Assembly: GCA_033030425.1 (NCBI GenBank)
Contig: JAUFSD010000018.1
Location: 620,001 to 684,000, forward strand
Length of the DNA stretch: 64,000 nt
From: Verpa conica
Taxonomy: Eukaryota > Ascomycota > Pezizomycetes > Pezizales > Morchellaceae
Reading direction: 5' to 3'
Below are positions 9,647 through 22,359 of this stretch, one piece after another (positions within the stretch are counted from its first letter, which is position 1; every line of letters begins with the position of its first letter). The notes under the pieces are model-generated. The model saw only the letters and a list, made by a program, of their open reading frames with translations. It did no database searches and was not told the origin of the DNA. The translations under genes and the position numbers were made by a program.

Positions 9647-10129
9647 TAATGCCGACGGATTTATTGCTCACGTGATTTATTTTTGGTGGCAATGTTCTTG
9701 CCCACCAAAGTTACATCACATGACCAATCAATCGGCATCACTGGTAATATCTCCAGGGCATATTATCCTCATACAGGGGTGCCTCTTATTATTCTACACG
9801 CCCTGCATATACCTTCCGAGCCTCCATATGGTACTGTGGCATGTTTTTTGCCTATTTTATTGTATCTATGGTGCTGCCATACCCGAACTATTATACATAT
9901 ATTTCTTATCTAGGAAAATCAGTAAAGCGATGGATTCCTAATAGTATTTGAATCCCCCAAGCCGTAATGTAGTTATGAGCTGTTATTAAACACAATAGTT
10001 GGTCTCGACCATGTTGCCCCCTATTCGAGTGCGATGCTATGAATTAGATATTCCTGCCAAGAACCATTGAAAGAGCCCCAACCTGTCAGAGCGTTCACCT
10101 CTCTCAACACGATCGTGGCCCAGCCAGGT

Positions 10130-11203
10130 ATGGTCTTTCCAACTCGTAATACACACGTTCTCACAGGCCACATTGGTAGGGTTCCTCTAAACTCTCGGTC
10201 TATTAAGAACCAAAGCCGCTTCTGACCGGGAACTCCTGAATTCTAGGCGCTGTCCACTGCGTTACCTACAGTGCTGGTATCGGCCAGTACGTACGTGTTT
10301 AGCCCAAGTCCTGATATGAGAGGTATTCTAACAAAAAGCAATAATAGGCTCTCACAGGTGGCGCAGACCGTAGGATCTACCTCTGGAACCCCACAACAGC
10401 CTCTCGTATCCAAGAATTCAAACTCCATGGATACGAAGTTCTCGACATCACCGTAACCAGCGACAATTCCACCTTCGCCTCCGTCGGCGGCGACAAACAA
10501 GCGTTCCTCTGGGACGTCTCTACCGCTAAAACACTTCGCCGTTTTGAGGGTCACCTCAGCCGCATCAACAGTGCCCACTTCAACAATGATGGTTCCGTCC
10601 TAGTTACTGGGTCATATGATACCAATGTGATGCTATGGGACATTAAAAGTCAAAGCCGAAAACCGATACAGGTGCTCGAAGACGCAAAGGATAGTATTAG
10701 CAGCGTATATATATTGGGCCACGAGATTGTGACGGGGAGTGTAGATGGGAGAATAAGGAATTACGACATTCGTATGGGTCGCTGCTTTGTCGACGTAATC
10801 GGCTACCCTGTCACCTGTACTACTCAGTCTTCCGACGGCAACGCGATCCTTGTATCTGCTCTCGATGGGGGGATTAGATTAATAGATAAGACCAACGGGC
10901 AGATGTTACAGAGTTACAGAGGCCATCTAAACACAGAATACAGGGTCAGGAGTTGCTTCGGGGATGGAGATAAATATATTATTACAGGAAGCGAAGACGG
11001 TTTCATATGGGTGTATGATCTGCTTGAAGGTGTAGTGGTAGATAAAATGGTAGGGCATAAGGGGAAAGCAGCTACAAGTGTGGCATATAATCCGGCAGGG
11101 AAGAAGCAAATGCTAAGTGGGGGGGTTGATGGTGGGTAATTCCTAGGTGAATGTAAGACTAAGGCTGACTGATATAGGCGCGGTTTATGTTTGGGGCGAG
11201 TAA
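10130..11203 (+). CDS. WD40-repeat protein, WDR83/MORG1 homolog
   Basis: Exons 10130-10175, 10247-10290, 10348-11131 and 11178-11203 join to 299 codons plus stop. The protein is almost entirely WD40 repeats making a seven-blade propeller. Blade segments include LTGHIGAVHCVTYS, GADRRIYLWNP, GGDKQAFLWDV, GSYDTNVMLWD, GSVDGRIRNYDIRMG and GSEDGFIWVYDL. The order and words such as SVDGRxRxYDxRMG match MORG1/WDR83, a MAP-kinase scaffold also found in spliceosomal complexes. The very short first exons explain why the longest plain ORF starts only at 10627. The last exon gives only about eight residues (AVYVWGE) and completes the last blade. Both GT-AG splice junctions of each intron keep the frame. 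Confidence 0.9.
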
Positions 11204-11565
11204 GGTACTTCCAATTATGAGAGAAGCTTAATTTATTGTGGCTATTCTATCTATACTGATACGTTGAAAAAACTCTTTAGTGATAGAGGAAATTATTGAC
11301 CGACTGCTATTAAAGAATGGAAGATTGATGTTCAAGTTCAAAGAATTGCATATGTACTCCTCTCACAAGCCACACCTAGAAACGAGTGATAAACCATACC
11401 ACAAAAGCCGGGTAACCCCTCGTCGCAAAAAAGTTAAGGCCAACTCGTCAGAAGCACTCGCCTTCATATTCTCCTGAAGTACATCATCGACCACCCACAC
11501 GCGAACTCTCCCTATCTGGACTTTTCACTAGCCTTTGAACTCAACCAGACCCTAAAACAACCATC

Positions 11566-12453
11566 ATGCGCCCTTCTTTAGTATCGCTACTGTTTGCGGC
11601 TTCGCAGGTCGTACCAAGCTTTGGCCTGTATTTTTACATTGATGGTGTTACACCAAAATGTTTCTTTGAGGAGCTGCCGAAGGATACATTGGTTGTTGGT
11701 AGGTTCTCTGGATTTTAAGGCTTCTACCGAGATGCTTGATTTCGAATTATAGGGGATTGGGTCTTGAATAGCTACCTAACAGACTGGGATTACAGGCCAG
11801 TACAGAGCCGAAGAATACAACGCCAACACTCACTCCTTCAGCGACAACCCCCAACTTGCCATTCAAATTACTGTTGATGTAATCTACACACTTTTAGGTC
11901 TCTCCTGTTCTAGCTAATACTAACTGCAACCCAGGAAATCTTCGACAATGACCACCGCGTCGTAAACCAAAAAGGATCCTCCTCAGGCCGCTTCACCTTC
12001 ACCGCCGGCGACAGCGGCGAGCACCGTCTCTGCTTCTGGGCCTCTCACGCTGGCTCTTCGGGCTCCTGGTTCAGCAACAATCCTGAGGGCGTTAAGCTTC
12101 ACCTTGACCTTGCGATCGGAGAGACAAGTGAGATCGAGAGCAAGGATAAGCATAAGCTTGCAGATATTGTACAGCGGGTTAAGGATCTCAACGCGAGGCT
12201 ACAAGACATTAGGAGGGAGCAGGTCTTTCAGAGGGTGAGTTGGCAGTTCTGGACTACATAACCTATATCTAGAGGCATAAACTAATATAAAATACTGGGA
12301 TAGGAACGTGAAGCAGAATTTAGAGATCAGTCTGAATCTACAAATGCCCGTGTTGTCCGATGGACATTGATCCAACTTCTGCTTTTAGGTGTTACTTGCG
12401 CGTGGCAGTTATCACATTTGAGAGCTTTCTTCATCAAGCAGAAACTTACCTAA
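11566..12453 (+). CDS. p24-family cargo receptor (Emp24/Erp type)
   Basis: Exons 11566-11698, 11796-11878, 11935-12234 and 12304-12453 give 221 residues. An N-terminal signal peptide (about residues 1-20, ending near VVPSFG) is followed by [18 protein letters not shown], the start of the GOLD domain. [19 protein letters not shown] and CFWAS belong to the same domain. A coiled-coil region ([20 protein letters not shown]) precedes one C-terminal membrane segment. The short cytosolic tail ends FFIKQKLT, with the FF and lysine signals used for COPII/COPI sorting. It acts in ER-Golgi vesicle transport, most like Erp1-group members, but I cannot fix the subfamily. The 11204-11565 gap holds nothing recognisable. 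Confidence 0.9.
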
Positions 12454-13069
12454 AAACTATTACTTCTGCAAGCCTGTATATCCTATGTACTTTCATGTGT
12501 CATAATATTAGCAGCACTTTCTCATCGCTTATAATCTTCAAAAAGTCATACCCTTTGATTTGGTTCTACCTAGCTTTTAAAAAGCCTTTTTAGTCTTATA
12601 TTTGGAGGTATATAACAGCCATGGTGGCCTACGGATTTTACGAGAATGTCTTGAGGAAATCTATGAAAAGATTTTGGAAGATGCTTTAAAAAGACACTAA
12701 AAATAAGTGTTGGCTATAAACCAGAAAAAGGAAAAAGTTTGTATTTAGAATACCTTTTTCTCTGGTACAGAACCGCACAGTAGATTGAATAGAAACTATA
12801 AAGAAGTAGGGTGATCAAACGAAAGAGAAAACTAGAAAGAGACAAAAGAAAAACACCTTCGCTAGCAGTGGAACTGTGCTATGAAGGTTAAGGAAAGATT
12901 TTGAGTATGCGAATTGTTGAATAGAAAAACAACCTTGTATCAAGTCGTCAGTAATAGAAAACGGCTGCCTCCCCCCCTCAAATTATCGGGTTCATCAACC
13001 GTATACTCTGTTGCTTCACCATATAAAGCTTACTTTTATCCCCCTATTGGCATAACTAATACCGGCGTA

Positions 13070-14599
13070 TTAGCGTCTGCCATGGCTTCGCACTACGTTT
13101 CCTTGCATATTCTCCAACTCCATCTCCAGTTGTTTAATCCTATTTCCAAATACCGATTAGTAAAAATCAAAGAATCCGTCTAATTGAGGATGGCATACGC
13201 AGCATGAGTACTCTCCAAATCTTTGTTTAGACGATCACGCTCTGAAATTAATTTCTGTTCCCATTGTCTAAACCTAGCCTCCTCTTTCTTAACCTGCTCA
13301 GTAAATCGCTTCCTCAAATTTTCTTCCTCTTCCTTGAATTTAGGATTGTCAAGCTTCCTTGGGCGAGCCTCTCCCATCTTGCGAGTCTCCATCTGCTGTG
13401 CACGATATGCCTCGTAATGCTGCTCCTCAGTCGTGTGGATCAAGTCGAGCATGTGGGTGCGAATGAGAATGCTACGGAGCTTCTTAAAATCACAGTGCTC
13501 CTCGTTCTCGACCTCAGCGACACCCCAGGAGTATTGGCGACCCTTAACAACACGGCCATCGGCGGTCTTCACATCCTTCTCACTACCAATAACGGCGAAT
13601 GGCATGGCAGCCTAAAACAAAAGTTAATCGTAACCTATAATTCATCTAGCGGAAATTGTTACACACCATCAAGCTACGAGCATGCTGAGCGGCAGCCTCA
13701 TCATCTTCCTCAATAGGAGGTTGGTAGATCTTGATACCCTGAGCCTCGATAACTGCACGAATCTAAATTGAGAAAATTAACTTTTGGATTATTTAGTTTA
13801 AATTAAAGTAAGGTATTACCCGCTGCTTGAAGAGAGTTAGATCTGCTGGAGAAAGGGTATCCGCTTTGGCAACAACAGGAATCAGGTTTACACGCGACGA
13901 TAGGCGTTTCATAACCTCGATGTCGAGAGGTTTCAGTGTATGACCGGTGGGTCTAATGAAGTATAGGCATGCATGGACACGCAGATCGATCTTATCGGTA
14001 CGGCGTGGTTGCTGCTCCTGGAGCATATAGGATTCGTGTTGGTCGTCAAGGAATTCGATAATAGGCATCCATGAATCCCGATTGTTGACATAGTCTCCGA
14101 AACCGGGTGTGTCGATAACTGTCAGGCGGACTAGAAAAATATCAGATTCGATGCTCAATTGAATTAACTGTGTTAGAACCGAAATTTACCTTTAAAAAAC
14201 TTCTCCTCAAGCTCTGCTTTTGTGATGGCAATCTCGACCTAGAAGGGATTAACTAGTGCTATACCGAGAGAAATTACTCTAGATGGACGTACGGTCTTGT
14301 CCATCTGCTTCTTGTGGCGGAGGCGGTGCTCAGAGTAGTTCTTGATGGTGGTGCTAAACAAAGTGTTTACAAAGGTAGTCTTTCCAAGACCACTCTCCCC
14401 AACAACCATGATAGTGAAAGCAGCGCCTCTGTACAAGTGTTTGAAACACATTAGCTCATGTACTAAATAGTCCAGTCCAATTTGCAGAAGTGGAGAGGGT
14501 TAGCTCATGAAGCTTTACTTACCTCTTGGCCACGATTTTATGCCTCTGGTTTGGTAAATTAGCAATACCAATCGCGTTATCGACGTGTCCGGAAGGCAT
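13070..14599 (-). CDS. Septin (Cdc3/AspB-like)
   Basis: Seven exons (14523-14599, 14293-14428, 14190-14238, 13820-14130, 13667-13762, 13199-13611, 13070-13139) join to 383 codons plus stop. The P-loop GESGLGKT is at residues 36-43, the switch motif DTPGFGD at 94-100 and AKAD at 175-178. The septin unique element and a C-terminal coiled coil ([20 protein letters not shown] onwards) follow. The last intron lies inside the coiled coil. Reading through it gives a false stop, and splicing restores [14 protein letters not shown]. Septins are GTP-binding proteins that build filaments at the septum and cortex. The N-terminal phrase [20 protein letters not shown] fits the Cdc3/AspB group best, and Cdc12/AspC is the alternative. 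The 12454-13069 gap and 14600-15394 hold no gene that I can see. Confidence 0.92.
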
Positions 14600-15394
14600 T
14601 GTAATTGTCTTTATTTTTCTACTGAATTAAGCTGAGGCTAAGAAACTAGACACAGAGATAGAGAGTTCCAGCAGCCAGGAGTAAAAGGAGGGTCAGTAGA
14701 GAGAAGGAGATAAACAGTTACGAGGGGGGGGTTGAGATGCTGGGGTTAGAGTTGGAGCAAGAGTAGAGCAAGAAGATATGGGGGAGAGGAAAAGGGTCAT
14801 TCGGGAAAAGGAGGGCATGCAGCCTGACCCCTGAATTGAATTATGCCAAGAATTTCAGCACAGGCGTTCGCTCGCTTCCTCTGCAAGAGCAACAACAAAA
14901 TATGGTGTTACCATGGTTCTGAGACAATCCTATTATGGTGATATGGTATATCTACTTAGATTAAACCACGGCTCTCACCAATTGACAGTTTCACTTTACT
15001 CACTACAAGCTACTCCCAATAGAGACCCTCCTCCACCTAGGATCTATATTTTCTATTCTTACTACTTCCAGAGCACATAGAAGGCTGGATATTCCACCCC
15101 CACCGAACCACGATAACTATATATTGACTGCTGCGTGGGCTAACTACTAGTAGCATCCCACTCTTATGAAAGCGATGCTCAAACCTAATCCCCTGTCTTA
15201 AATTAGATATGCATTCTAGCTCGGAAGATGATTCCTGGATATTCTTCGGGCTGGCTAATTTTTGTGTTTCTAGGTCGGGCATAGCTGGCCACAAACCAAT
15301 AACTGAAGTAGTACCTGAAGTGGTATGAAAAAACCTAGGACCCAACGCTCCCTTGGGAAAATTTCAAGTATGCCTGATTTTTCTAAACTTTTAT

Positions 15395-16082
15395 CTACAT
15401 AAAAGCCAAATAACCTGTGCTCAACGCTGTCAATCCTAGTACCACGTATCCAGTCCTGTAAACCCCTTTGATGTCCAACTCATTTCCAGTATCCCAGATC
15501 AAATGCCTAATCCCATTCCACGAGTGGTAGGTAAAAGGCAGAGCAACTGCCGCCTTAATCCCAACCTTTGTAGCTATTGGCAGGGACCCAAATACAGCGG
15601 CAATGGTAGCTGACTCAAGGTGCAGGCCAAGAGCAGGGGAAGCCAGGTATGCAAGAGCAAAAGCGTAAACACCACCAGAGATAGCCATACCGGTAATGCG
15701 GGTAGCAATGGACCCGTACCAGGTCAGCTGTGGTTGATAAATGGAAAGGTGGGGAGAGACGGGACGCAGCTTGCGCTGGGCGACGAGAATCGAGTATGCC
15801 TTGTCCTGGGTGACATTTTCCGATGTAGTGGCCGCGGACCTATAAGTTAAGACAACTGTCAGGGTGAAGACTAAATACTGGAGCCAGAGTATTGTACCTG
15901 GTTTGGATGGTAGGGCTCAGCGCTGACACCCTTAAAGAGGTGGCTCTGAGAAGCGGGCCGGTTTGTCTTGAAGACACTGTCACATAGAGCAGGTATATGT
16001 TAACATTGCACCCCTATGTAACAATTTCAGGTTGATGGTACCTACATCTAGAGGAACTTCTAAACGCGGCACTTGAAAACAT
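15395..16082 (-). CDS. SDH3: Succinate dehydrogenase cytochrome b560 subunit
   Basis: Exons 16046-16082, 15898-15976 and 15395-15839 give 186 residues. The N-terminus (MFSSAAFRSSSRLSSRQ...) is rich in serine and arginine and lacks acids, as in a mitochondrial presequence spread over two small exons. The mature part has RPVSPHLSIYQPQLTW, the quinone-site region, then three membrane helices. HSWNGIRHLIWD holds the conserved heme-ligand histidine region. The product anchors complex II in the inner mitochondrial membrane and passes electrons to ubiquinone. The first start is chosen because the T|TG split codon across intron 1 keeps the frame into the presequence. Confidence 0.93.
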
Positions 16083-18846
16083 GGTGATGAATGCAAGTGA
16101 ATATGATCACAGTCAAGAGGAGTGGTGATTTGGTTCCACGTCTTAAAGTTTCCCCATAGCCGAGGTCATGGATGCTACCGGCTTGTGTGCATGATTTCAG
16201 GTTTACATAATATTCTCTTGGCAAAACACTTGGCATGCATATAAAGCAAACTTTTCGCCTGCCCTTCTTCTTCCTTTCTCCACAGAACTTTGGCATAACA
16301 TTGTCCAGCCTACAATTCTCAACAGGCTGGTCAGTGTCAACTTTGTCATCTATCCAGTGTTCTACTGGACGTCAGTACTAGGTTGTACGTTCTGAGAAGG
16401 ATCACCGAAAGCCCGTATAATCGCGCAGGTACCGTGCCAGATGGTATACTGCGTTTCATGAACAGGGTTACAATATTCTAAGGTTCTAACTGCTGTAGAA
16501 TACTTAGCCAGCCTCCCTCCACGGCTTTTTCAAGAATGAATTACTTTGATCTTAGGGTACATGGGGTTTTAGTTCGGAGTGCCAAGGTTCCGACTTTTAT
16601 TATCAGTGAAGGTGGAAGATGAAATACCTAAGAGAAACAGCTCCGCTACCAAATTCTAAGGGTTTTAATAGTTTTTTTACTGTATAAATCTTACATGTAA
16701 CTGTATTAGGGTAAAGCAATCATAAATATTAAAATGTATAGGCTAGACACATAGTACTACATAGCTATGAGCTATTATTAAACCTCAAGTTTAATAGCGC
16801 AATTTAAAACCCAATAGATGAATTACAGGATATAAAGTATGGGGATAAAGTTCACTGCACCTTAGAGTAGGTTGGCTATTTCCCTCTTTATCTCACTTGT
16901 TATCTCTTAGACCGTCAATGGTCCCGAGTGGGACCGGTCTTTGCCACAGCCTCCGACTCTCCAGCCTTACTACCCAACCACTAGCTATATAACCCATTGA
17001 ATTTATAATGATAATAGTTTAGTTTGTGTAGTATAAATATTCTAGCATAATTTCTATAATATCTAGAGGTGTTATGGTTGGGGTATATCATTGAAATACC
17101 GGTCTCAAACGGTTGTGTGTGACGGTTTAAGGGATAGGTATTTGGGCTAGACAATAAGTATATATGGAGGCGCGAATTGGTCAAAACCTAATTTATCACT
17201 TATGGTAAGTTCTAGTACAAAAGCTTTTGATCCTCGCGGTTATATATACTACTTAACTTGAATCCAGCACTCTGTGCTTGGGCCGATGTATTTACTGAGG
17301 TACCTAGACCACCTAGGTATTAGTGGAAAAGTAGCTATGGTGTATATATTTGTGGGTTAGTAGTTAACTAATGACAAACAGGAGTATCTAATCTAAGTAC
17401 AGGGTGCTAGACTTAGTGAAGGTAGCATGTGCAGGTGCTAAAGTTCAGCGGTTTTATACTTGAATTTACCACTGGCAAATGAATACGTACTATACCCCAT
17501 GTCTTTTCTGTTATAAAAACCTATACTCCCAATTGAGCCTAAACCTATTCTAAATCTGCCACAGGTAGTCTTCAGCTTACCAACAGCAGCTTCTAGTTTA
17601 GCACCAGTGGCCTGAAATTTATATATTTAAACTCAAGTGATATTTTATTTCGGGTATAAAATCAAGTATGTAGTTATAAACCATGACTTAAAAACTCTGT
17701 CGTTCCCTTGACATAGGGATAAAAAGAAGTAAACAATATATATAGTAAAGTAAAAAGGAAAGGCAATAGTCGGTTCTACCTTTTATTACATACGGTATGC
17801 CAATGGCCTAGAGTTTACCACCGGCGGTAGTATATGCGTACTATACCCTATCTTATTTCTATTCTTTACTATGGAGTCCTATACTATTTATTCTCTTAGT
17901 TGGGTCTAAAAATAGTTCAAATATTGACGCTATATAAACGCTAGCTATGGTGGAAAGTCCCATTGCTCATGAGCTCTAATACCACCTAGTTTCAATGCTC
18001 GAGTCACTAAACTTCATAAGTGAAATTTACGGCTTCCTATGTCTACTGAATGGGGATAGATGAAGAGGGTATAAAGTTGGAGGGTCCGTTAGGTTTTGTT
18101 CATGTAATAACTTTATGTTTTGTATGATGTTCTTGTATCTAGAAACCAATGAAATTATGAATTAAAAAAACAAAAACAAAAGACTCCATGGTACGTGGTA
18201 CGTGGTATATCCCACAGTATATCTATTTTTCACAAACCACTCTAGAACAAATATATCTGTAGTAATAAGTATTCCCCACACTGTTCTTTTCTTTTCAATA
18301 ATTAGGCTATGTAAAATAGGCTAAACTTGGTGATAATATTTGTATGAATACAGGACCCAGCGATAAACGTGGGAATCAGGCCGAGTTCATCTCATGGTAG
18401 CTATTCTTTTTGGATTTACGAAGAATGGTAGTAACCACAACCAACAACTATAGAAGCGAACCATGAATCCAAGTGCCAACTCAAAATTATACTTAGTCAA
18501 TCAAATTTGCGTATTGGCTGCCATCCCGTACTAGAACAGGTACCCTTAGGACATTGACTCCATCTTATTTCCAGTACACCGACAGCCAAAGAAAGGGGAA
18601 AGTAAAAAACGAGGTATTGCCGTAGAACCTGCTAACAAAAATGACTAAACGAAATATATAAAGTGAAGAAGAAGAAAACCCGATGCGTATAATGCTCTTT
18701 ATAGTACTTATCTGGTAGCACCCAAGTATCCAGTTTGTCATTGGCTTTGTAAGTTCGTTAAAGAAAACCAGAAAAACGAGAGCAAGTAAGGTTTATCAAA
18801 AACCGATTCCCAGGAGAGTGGGGTGCTCCTTCATATTCTATAGACA
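16083..18846. other. AT-rich intergenic region, 2.8 kb, no gene seen
   Basis: No ORF with family features in six frames. A worn duplication of about 90 bp is visible: the stretch near 17455-17545 and that near 17805-17910 share TTTACCACYGGC, CGTACTATACCC and TTGRGYCTAAA words. A short GC-rich hairpin (GGTCCC/GGGACC) lies at 16920-16935. The motif AGCTATGAGCTATTATTAAAC near 16762 resembles one near 9974, perhaps both from one old element. Confidence 0.5.
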
Positions 18847-19899
18847 CTACTCTGACGACTTTGTTCCATTTGCAAGGTTTGATGATACTTTAGGGGTTTC
18901 GGGTGTACCATTCGAGGTATCTTCAACCGTAACATCGCCGTCATCGTCTTCCTCATCAAGTTCTTCTGGATGCCTAGATATTCCCGTATTAACTCTTGTT
19001 CATGACTAATAGCAAGAGATCAAATACTTGCCCTAGTAGATTTGCCACTTCTTTCATTTCATAGTGTCTCTTTCTCATTTCAGCAAATTTTCTGTGTTTT
19101 TCTTCTTCTTCTGGTGTTTCCGGGTCATCACCAGGTTCACCATGATGATCGCTCATGTAGTCATCCTGCACAACGACCTGCTTTGGTGAATGGCTTTCTT
19201 TTTGTTTCAGCGGTACTGCCTCCTCTGGTTCCCCGAGTTCTAACCCAGGGATATCCTCTTCCCGCATGGCGTACTCTTTCCTAACAGTTTTCGCCCCATC
19301 TGAGCTTGATCCTTCTCCGGCCTCGGCCCTGACAGCATCGAGCTCATCTACAACTAAGTCCTCAGCATCCAGTGTTCTGAATTCAACTTCATCCTCCAGA
19401 GGGTCATATCGCTTTGCGTACGGTGTCTTGGGTTCAGTGATCTTCATGGTACTCGATTTTTGTTGTTCAGTTAAGTATAAATTTGCTTCGTCCCATTTTA
19501 GGCGTGGCGAAGATTCCTGGTCCTCACCGTCTCCATCCTTGGCGTTTATATATGATTGACGGCGAGAGCCGACTCGGACAGGGGTTTGACCAGCTGATGA
19601 GCGACGTCGCCCAGCATTTTGAAGAGTATTTTGAAGGGTGACGTCTTTCTCAGAGAGGGAATGTTCCATAGGAGAAGATGCAGGAATAGCCCCGGAAGAA
19701 ATGATTTCAGCATCGGGCAGGACGGCGACGGGCTTTTCAGTTGGCGAGCGGTGGTAGGAGTTTGAGTTCTTAAGAATCCCTAGAAATAAGTATTAATAGC
19801 GTGAGATTGGGCGGAGGTTTGACTAAGGCAAGAGTAACAGAACTTGCCTCTCGGGCGTTTGCTGCCAGGCCCATCAAGGTCCGGAGGTGAGTGTGACAT
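18847..19899 (-). CDS. Protein phosphatase 1 inhibitor-2 homolog (Glc8 type)
   Basis: Exons 19848-19899, 19032-19779 and 18847-18973 give 308 residues. The N-terminal GILKN motif (residues 18-22) is formed across intron 1. [22 protein letters not shown] and a C-terminal [15 protein letters not shown] are the three conserved PP1-contact regions of inhibitor-2. A very acidic tail ([13 protein letters not shown]) follows. It binds and regulates type-1 phosphatase in cytoplasm and nucleus. Both introns start with GCAAGT instead of GT. In each case the nearby GT alternative leads to a stop within a few codons, while the GC donor restores conserved sequence. Most of the rest is predicted to be disordered, as is usual for the family. 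Confidence 0.88.
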
Positions 19900-20474
19900 G
19901 TTTATGAGTGTTACTGTCTGGGGATCTAAGGGGACGATTAGAGCGGGGAGCGGGGAGATTTTGTTTACAACTGGTGAAGTACCGATAGTAAGCGTAGCGA
20001 AAGATAAATGGGTTAAGTGTAGATAATGATAGCTTTTTACGGTTGTGGATAGCTCAGCTGAAGAGTTTGTGTGAATAACGGATAATTGGTACAAAATGGG
20101 TAGGTGGTGGGTATGTGGTGAGGTGGAGGGGGAGGTGTGGTGGAGGGCCGCTGAGGAACAGGGCAGGAACTGTATATTCTTTATAATTTTTTTCTTTTAA
20201 CCCTCCATTAAGGGCTAAGTAGGGATAGCCAACCAGCGATACGACATCTTCGCTTTTTTGATAGGAGCTAGGGGAATCTACCTAATCGTGAATTTTTAAC
20301 CAGAGGTGGGGAAATCTGTAGATTCTTTTCCTCGCATGCCTCTAATAGTTGTCAACATATCGGATTATCGTGGGTCTGACAAGGGCTGTTTTCTTGGTGG
20401 GGGCAGTTCCATACTCGCTTGGCCTGGCTTGGCGACATCTTACTTTTTTGCTTATGTACATACCATATAACGTA

Positions 20475-20941
20475 GTTGACCGGGGAGCGAGGAGGACCGG
20501 GAAGCGAGGCAACAAAAACCCACCAAAAATCGCCCAACTAACAACACAGAACATTACCAAAAAAATTGAGAATATTCTTACAAACCTTTATATAATATCT
20601 TATTACTCTAACTTACCTCTAATTAAAATAAGACTAATATTTAGTCATTTTTAGCCAGAGTATTGTGAAATATATAAAACTCTACACTTTATCCATAGAA
20701 AAGTTTATATGGGGATAATGTATACACCTTTACCTCCACATAAACTTAATATTATCCTTCATGGTTAAATACTCTGAATCCTGTAGAGAATTTGAATAGA
20801 TACCTATATTTCAATAATTTTTTGTATTAATTTTGTAGTGAGAACTGTAGAGATGTATTTTTCATCTCTTCATACAAATTCGCCAAATTGGGTGGTGTGG
20901 TTGTCGCCTCGCTTCCCAGTCCTCCTCGCTTCCCGGTCAAC
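20475..20941. mobile_element. TIR element, about 467 bp, AT-rich core
   Basis: GTTGACCGGGGAGCGAGGAG at the left and CTCCTCGCTTCCCGGTCAAC at the right are the ends of roughly 50-bp inverted repeats that include two GGGAAGCGAGG blocks each. The core is AT-rich with no ORF. Flanking duplications are not clear, so the transposon class cannot be given. The flanking sequence 19900-20474 holds no gene. Confidence 0.55.
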
Positions 20942-22359
20942 TCCCTCACTGCCTGTACCATTCGAGCGAAGCTACCACCGAAACGCATATAAAATGAGGT
21001 GAAGAATGCTTCTAGCAGTGATCCTGCATCGGCTAGCCACTGGTTGAGTTACCACATGGTGCTCATAACGTCATTTATAGATGTTACACCGCACAAGGCT
21101 AAGCGTTTGACAGGGGGGCATTGTACTCGCCAAGAAATAAAGTCTGTCAACAAGTCAAGTGCTCACGGTTACATAACTTGTCGACAGGCCTTATTTCTTG
21201 GTAAGTATACACAGATCCCAGTATTGCCTTGAGTTCATCTACCGTATTGACTCGATATATTGGCTATGCGGGCGTCAACGCCACCTATGCTTAATAGTCT
21301 TCTCTACAGCGAACGGTAAAAAAGATCGAGAAACGCGAGACACGAGAATCAGCGTTCCTATTCGTTCTTTAGGTTTTTGGCAAAGATTCTAGTAGTAGAA
21401 TTGGCCACAATACCCTGGTAGCAGACCCTGGTTTCTCGATCTTTTTTGCCGTACAGCCTCCGGTAGAATTATTCTAGAAACAGGGATTATCGAGCAGGGC
21501 TGCTAGCAAATGATATTGTCTAAACGTTCGTCAAAAACGTAGAAGACCAATTATCTTGCGCGCCACATTTCCACAATAATACTACCAAGAGCTGTACGCT
21601 GTAAACTCGTTTGAGCTTCCTTTAAACCCATCAAAGCTAGCTCATGATAATAATCCTTACGATCAGATAGGTTTACTCGTGCTTCAGAGCCAAGAAGTGG
21701 ACACGTGAAACTTACGTGTAGGCATAGTAGTTAGTAGGGGTAGTATATCTAGTATCAATCAAGATTTCAGAAGTAGCAGACCTGAGGTATTATAATGGGT
21801 TAAATCTTTAATAGATTTATATATTTACAGTGTGTTCTGAACTTCTTGGCTCGGAAGCACGAGTAGATGATTATCTGACAAAGTTAGTATCCAAAAAAAC
21901 ATACATGTATTTAGTAATAGGTATATTAAACTACATGACATCATCGAGATCTCAGATCCATACATCACTGTTGAGCGTCACAAAACATCACTCACTCAAT
22001 CAGGGCTGCCCCTGTTCCTTGCTAATTTGACACGTGAAAGCAAGACCTCATAGAGGAGTATTACATGTAATTAGGTGGTATAACATGAAAAATATCCAAA
22101 ATAAAATATACTCTACTACTACTACTCCGGCTAAAACGCTAAAAGGGAAGATAAAAAAACCCACAACCAAACCAATATACAGTAAACCCAATAAGTTTAT
22201 ATCCCACCCCGTTACCGTCGCTCGTAAAAAGTAAGTGCAAGAAAGAAAGAAATTTGAAACTCCAACAAAAAGCCACAGGGGAAATGCTGAAAAACTGCTA
22301 CGCCTGGAGTGCACGAAGAGCACGAAGAATGAAAACTAAAGCAATGACTAAAGAAATTG
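20942..22359. other. Intergenic, with a small 22-bp inverted repeat
   Basis: No gene recognised. ACGGTAAAAAAGATCGAGAAAC near 21313 is inverted at 21431-21452 with one mismatch, bounding about 140 bp. This could be a very small MITE or a leftover pair of transposon ends. Confidence 0.4.

Noticed and set aside
9642..9941. A 99-codon hydrophobic ORF after the MITE
   Set aside because: It starts in the MITE inverted repeat and shows random hydrophobic composition from AT-rich DNA.
15037..15345. Minus-strand 102-codon ORF downstream of SDH3
   Set aside because: No family features, no intron logic and no matching start context. Treated as chance.
19844..20026. Short ORFs around the start of the inhibitor-2 gene
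   Set aside because: They overlap exon 1 and the promoter on the opposite strand and have no features.
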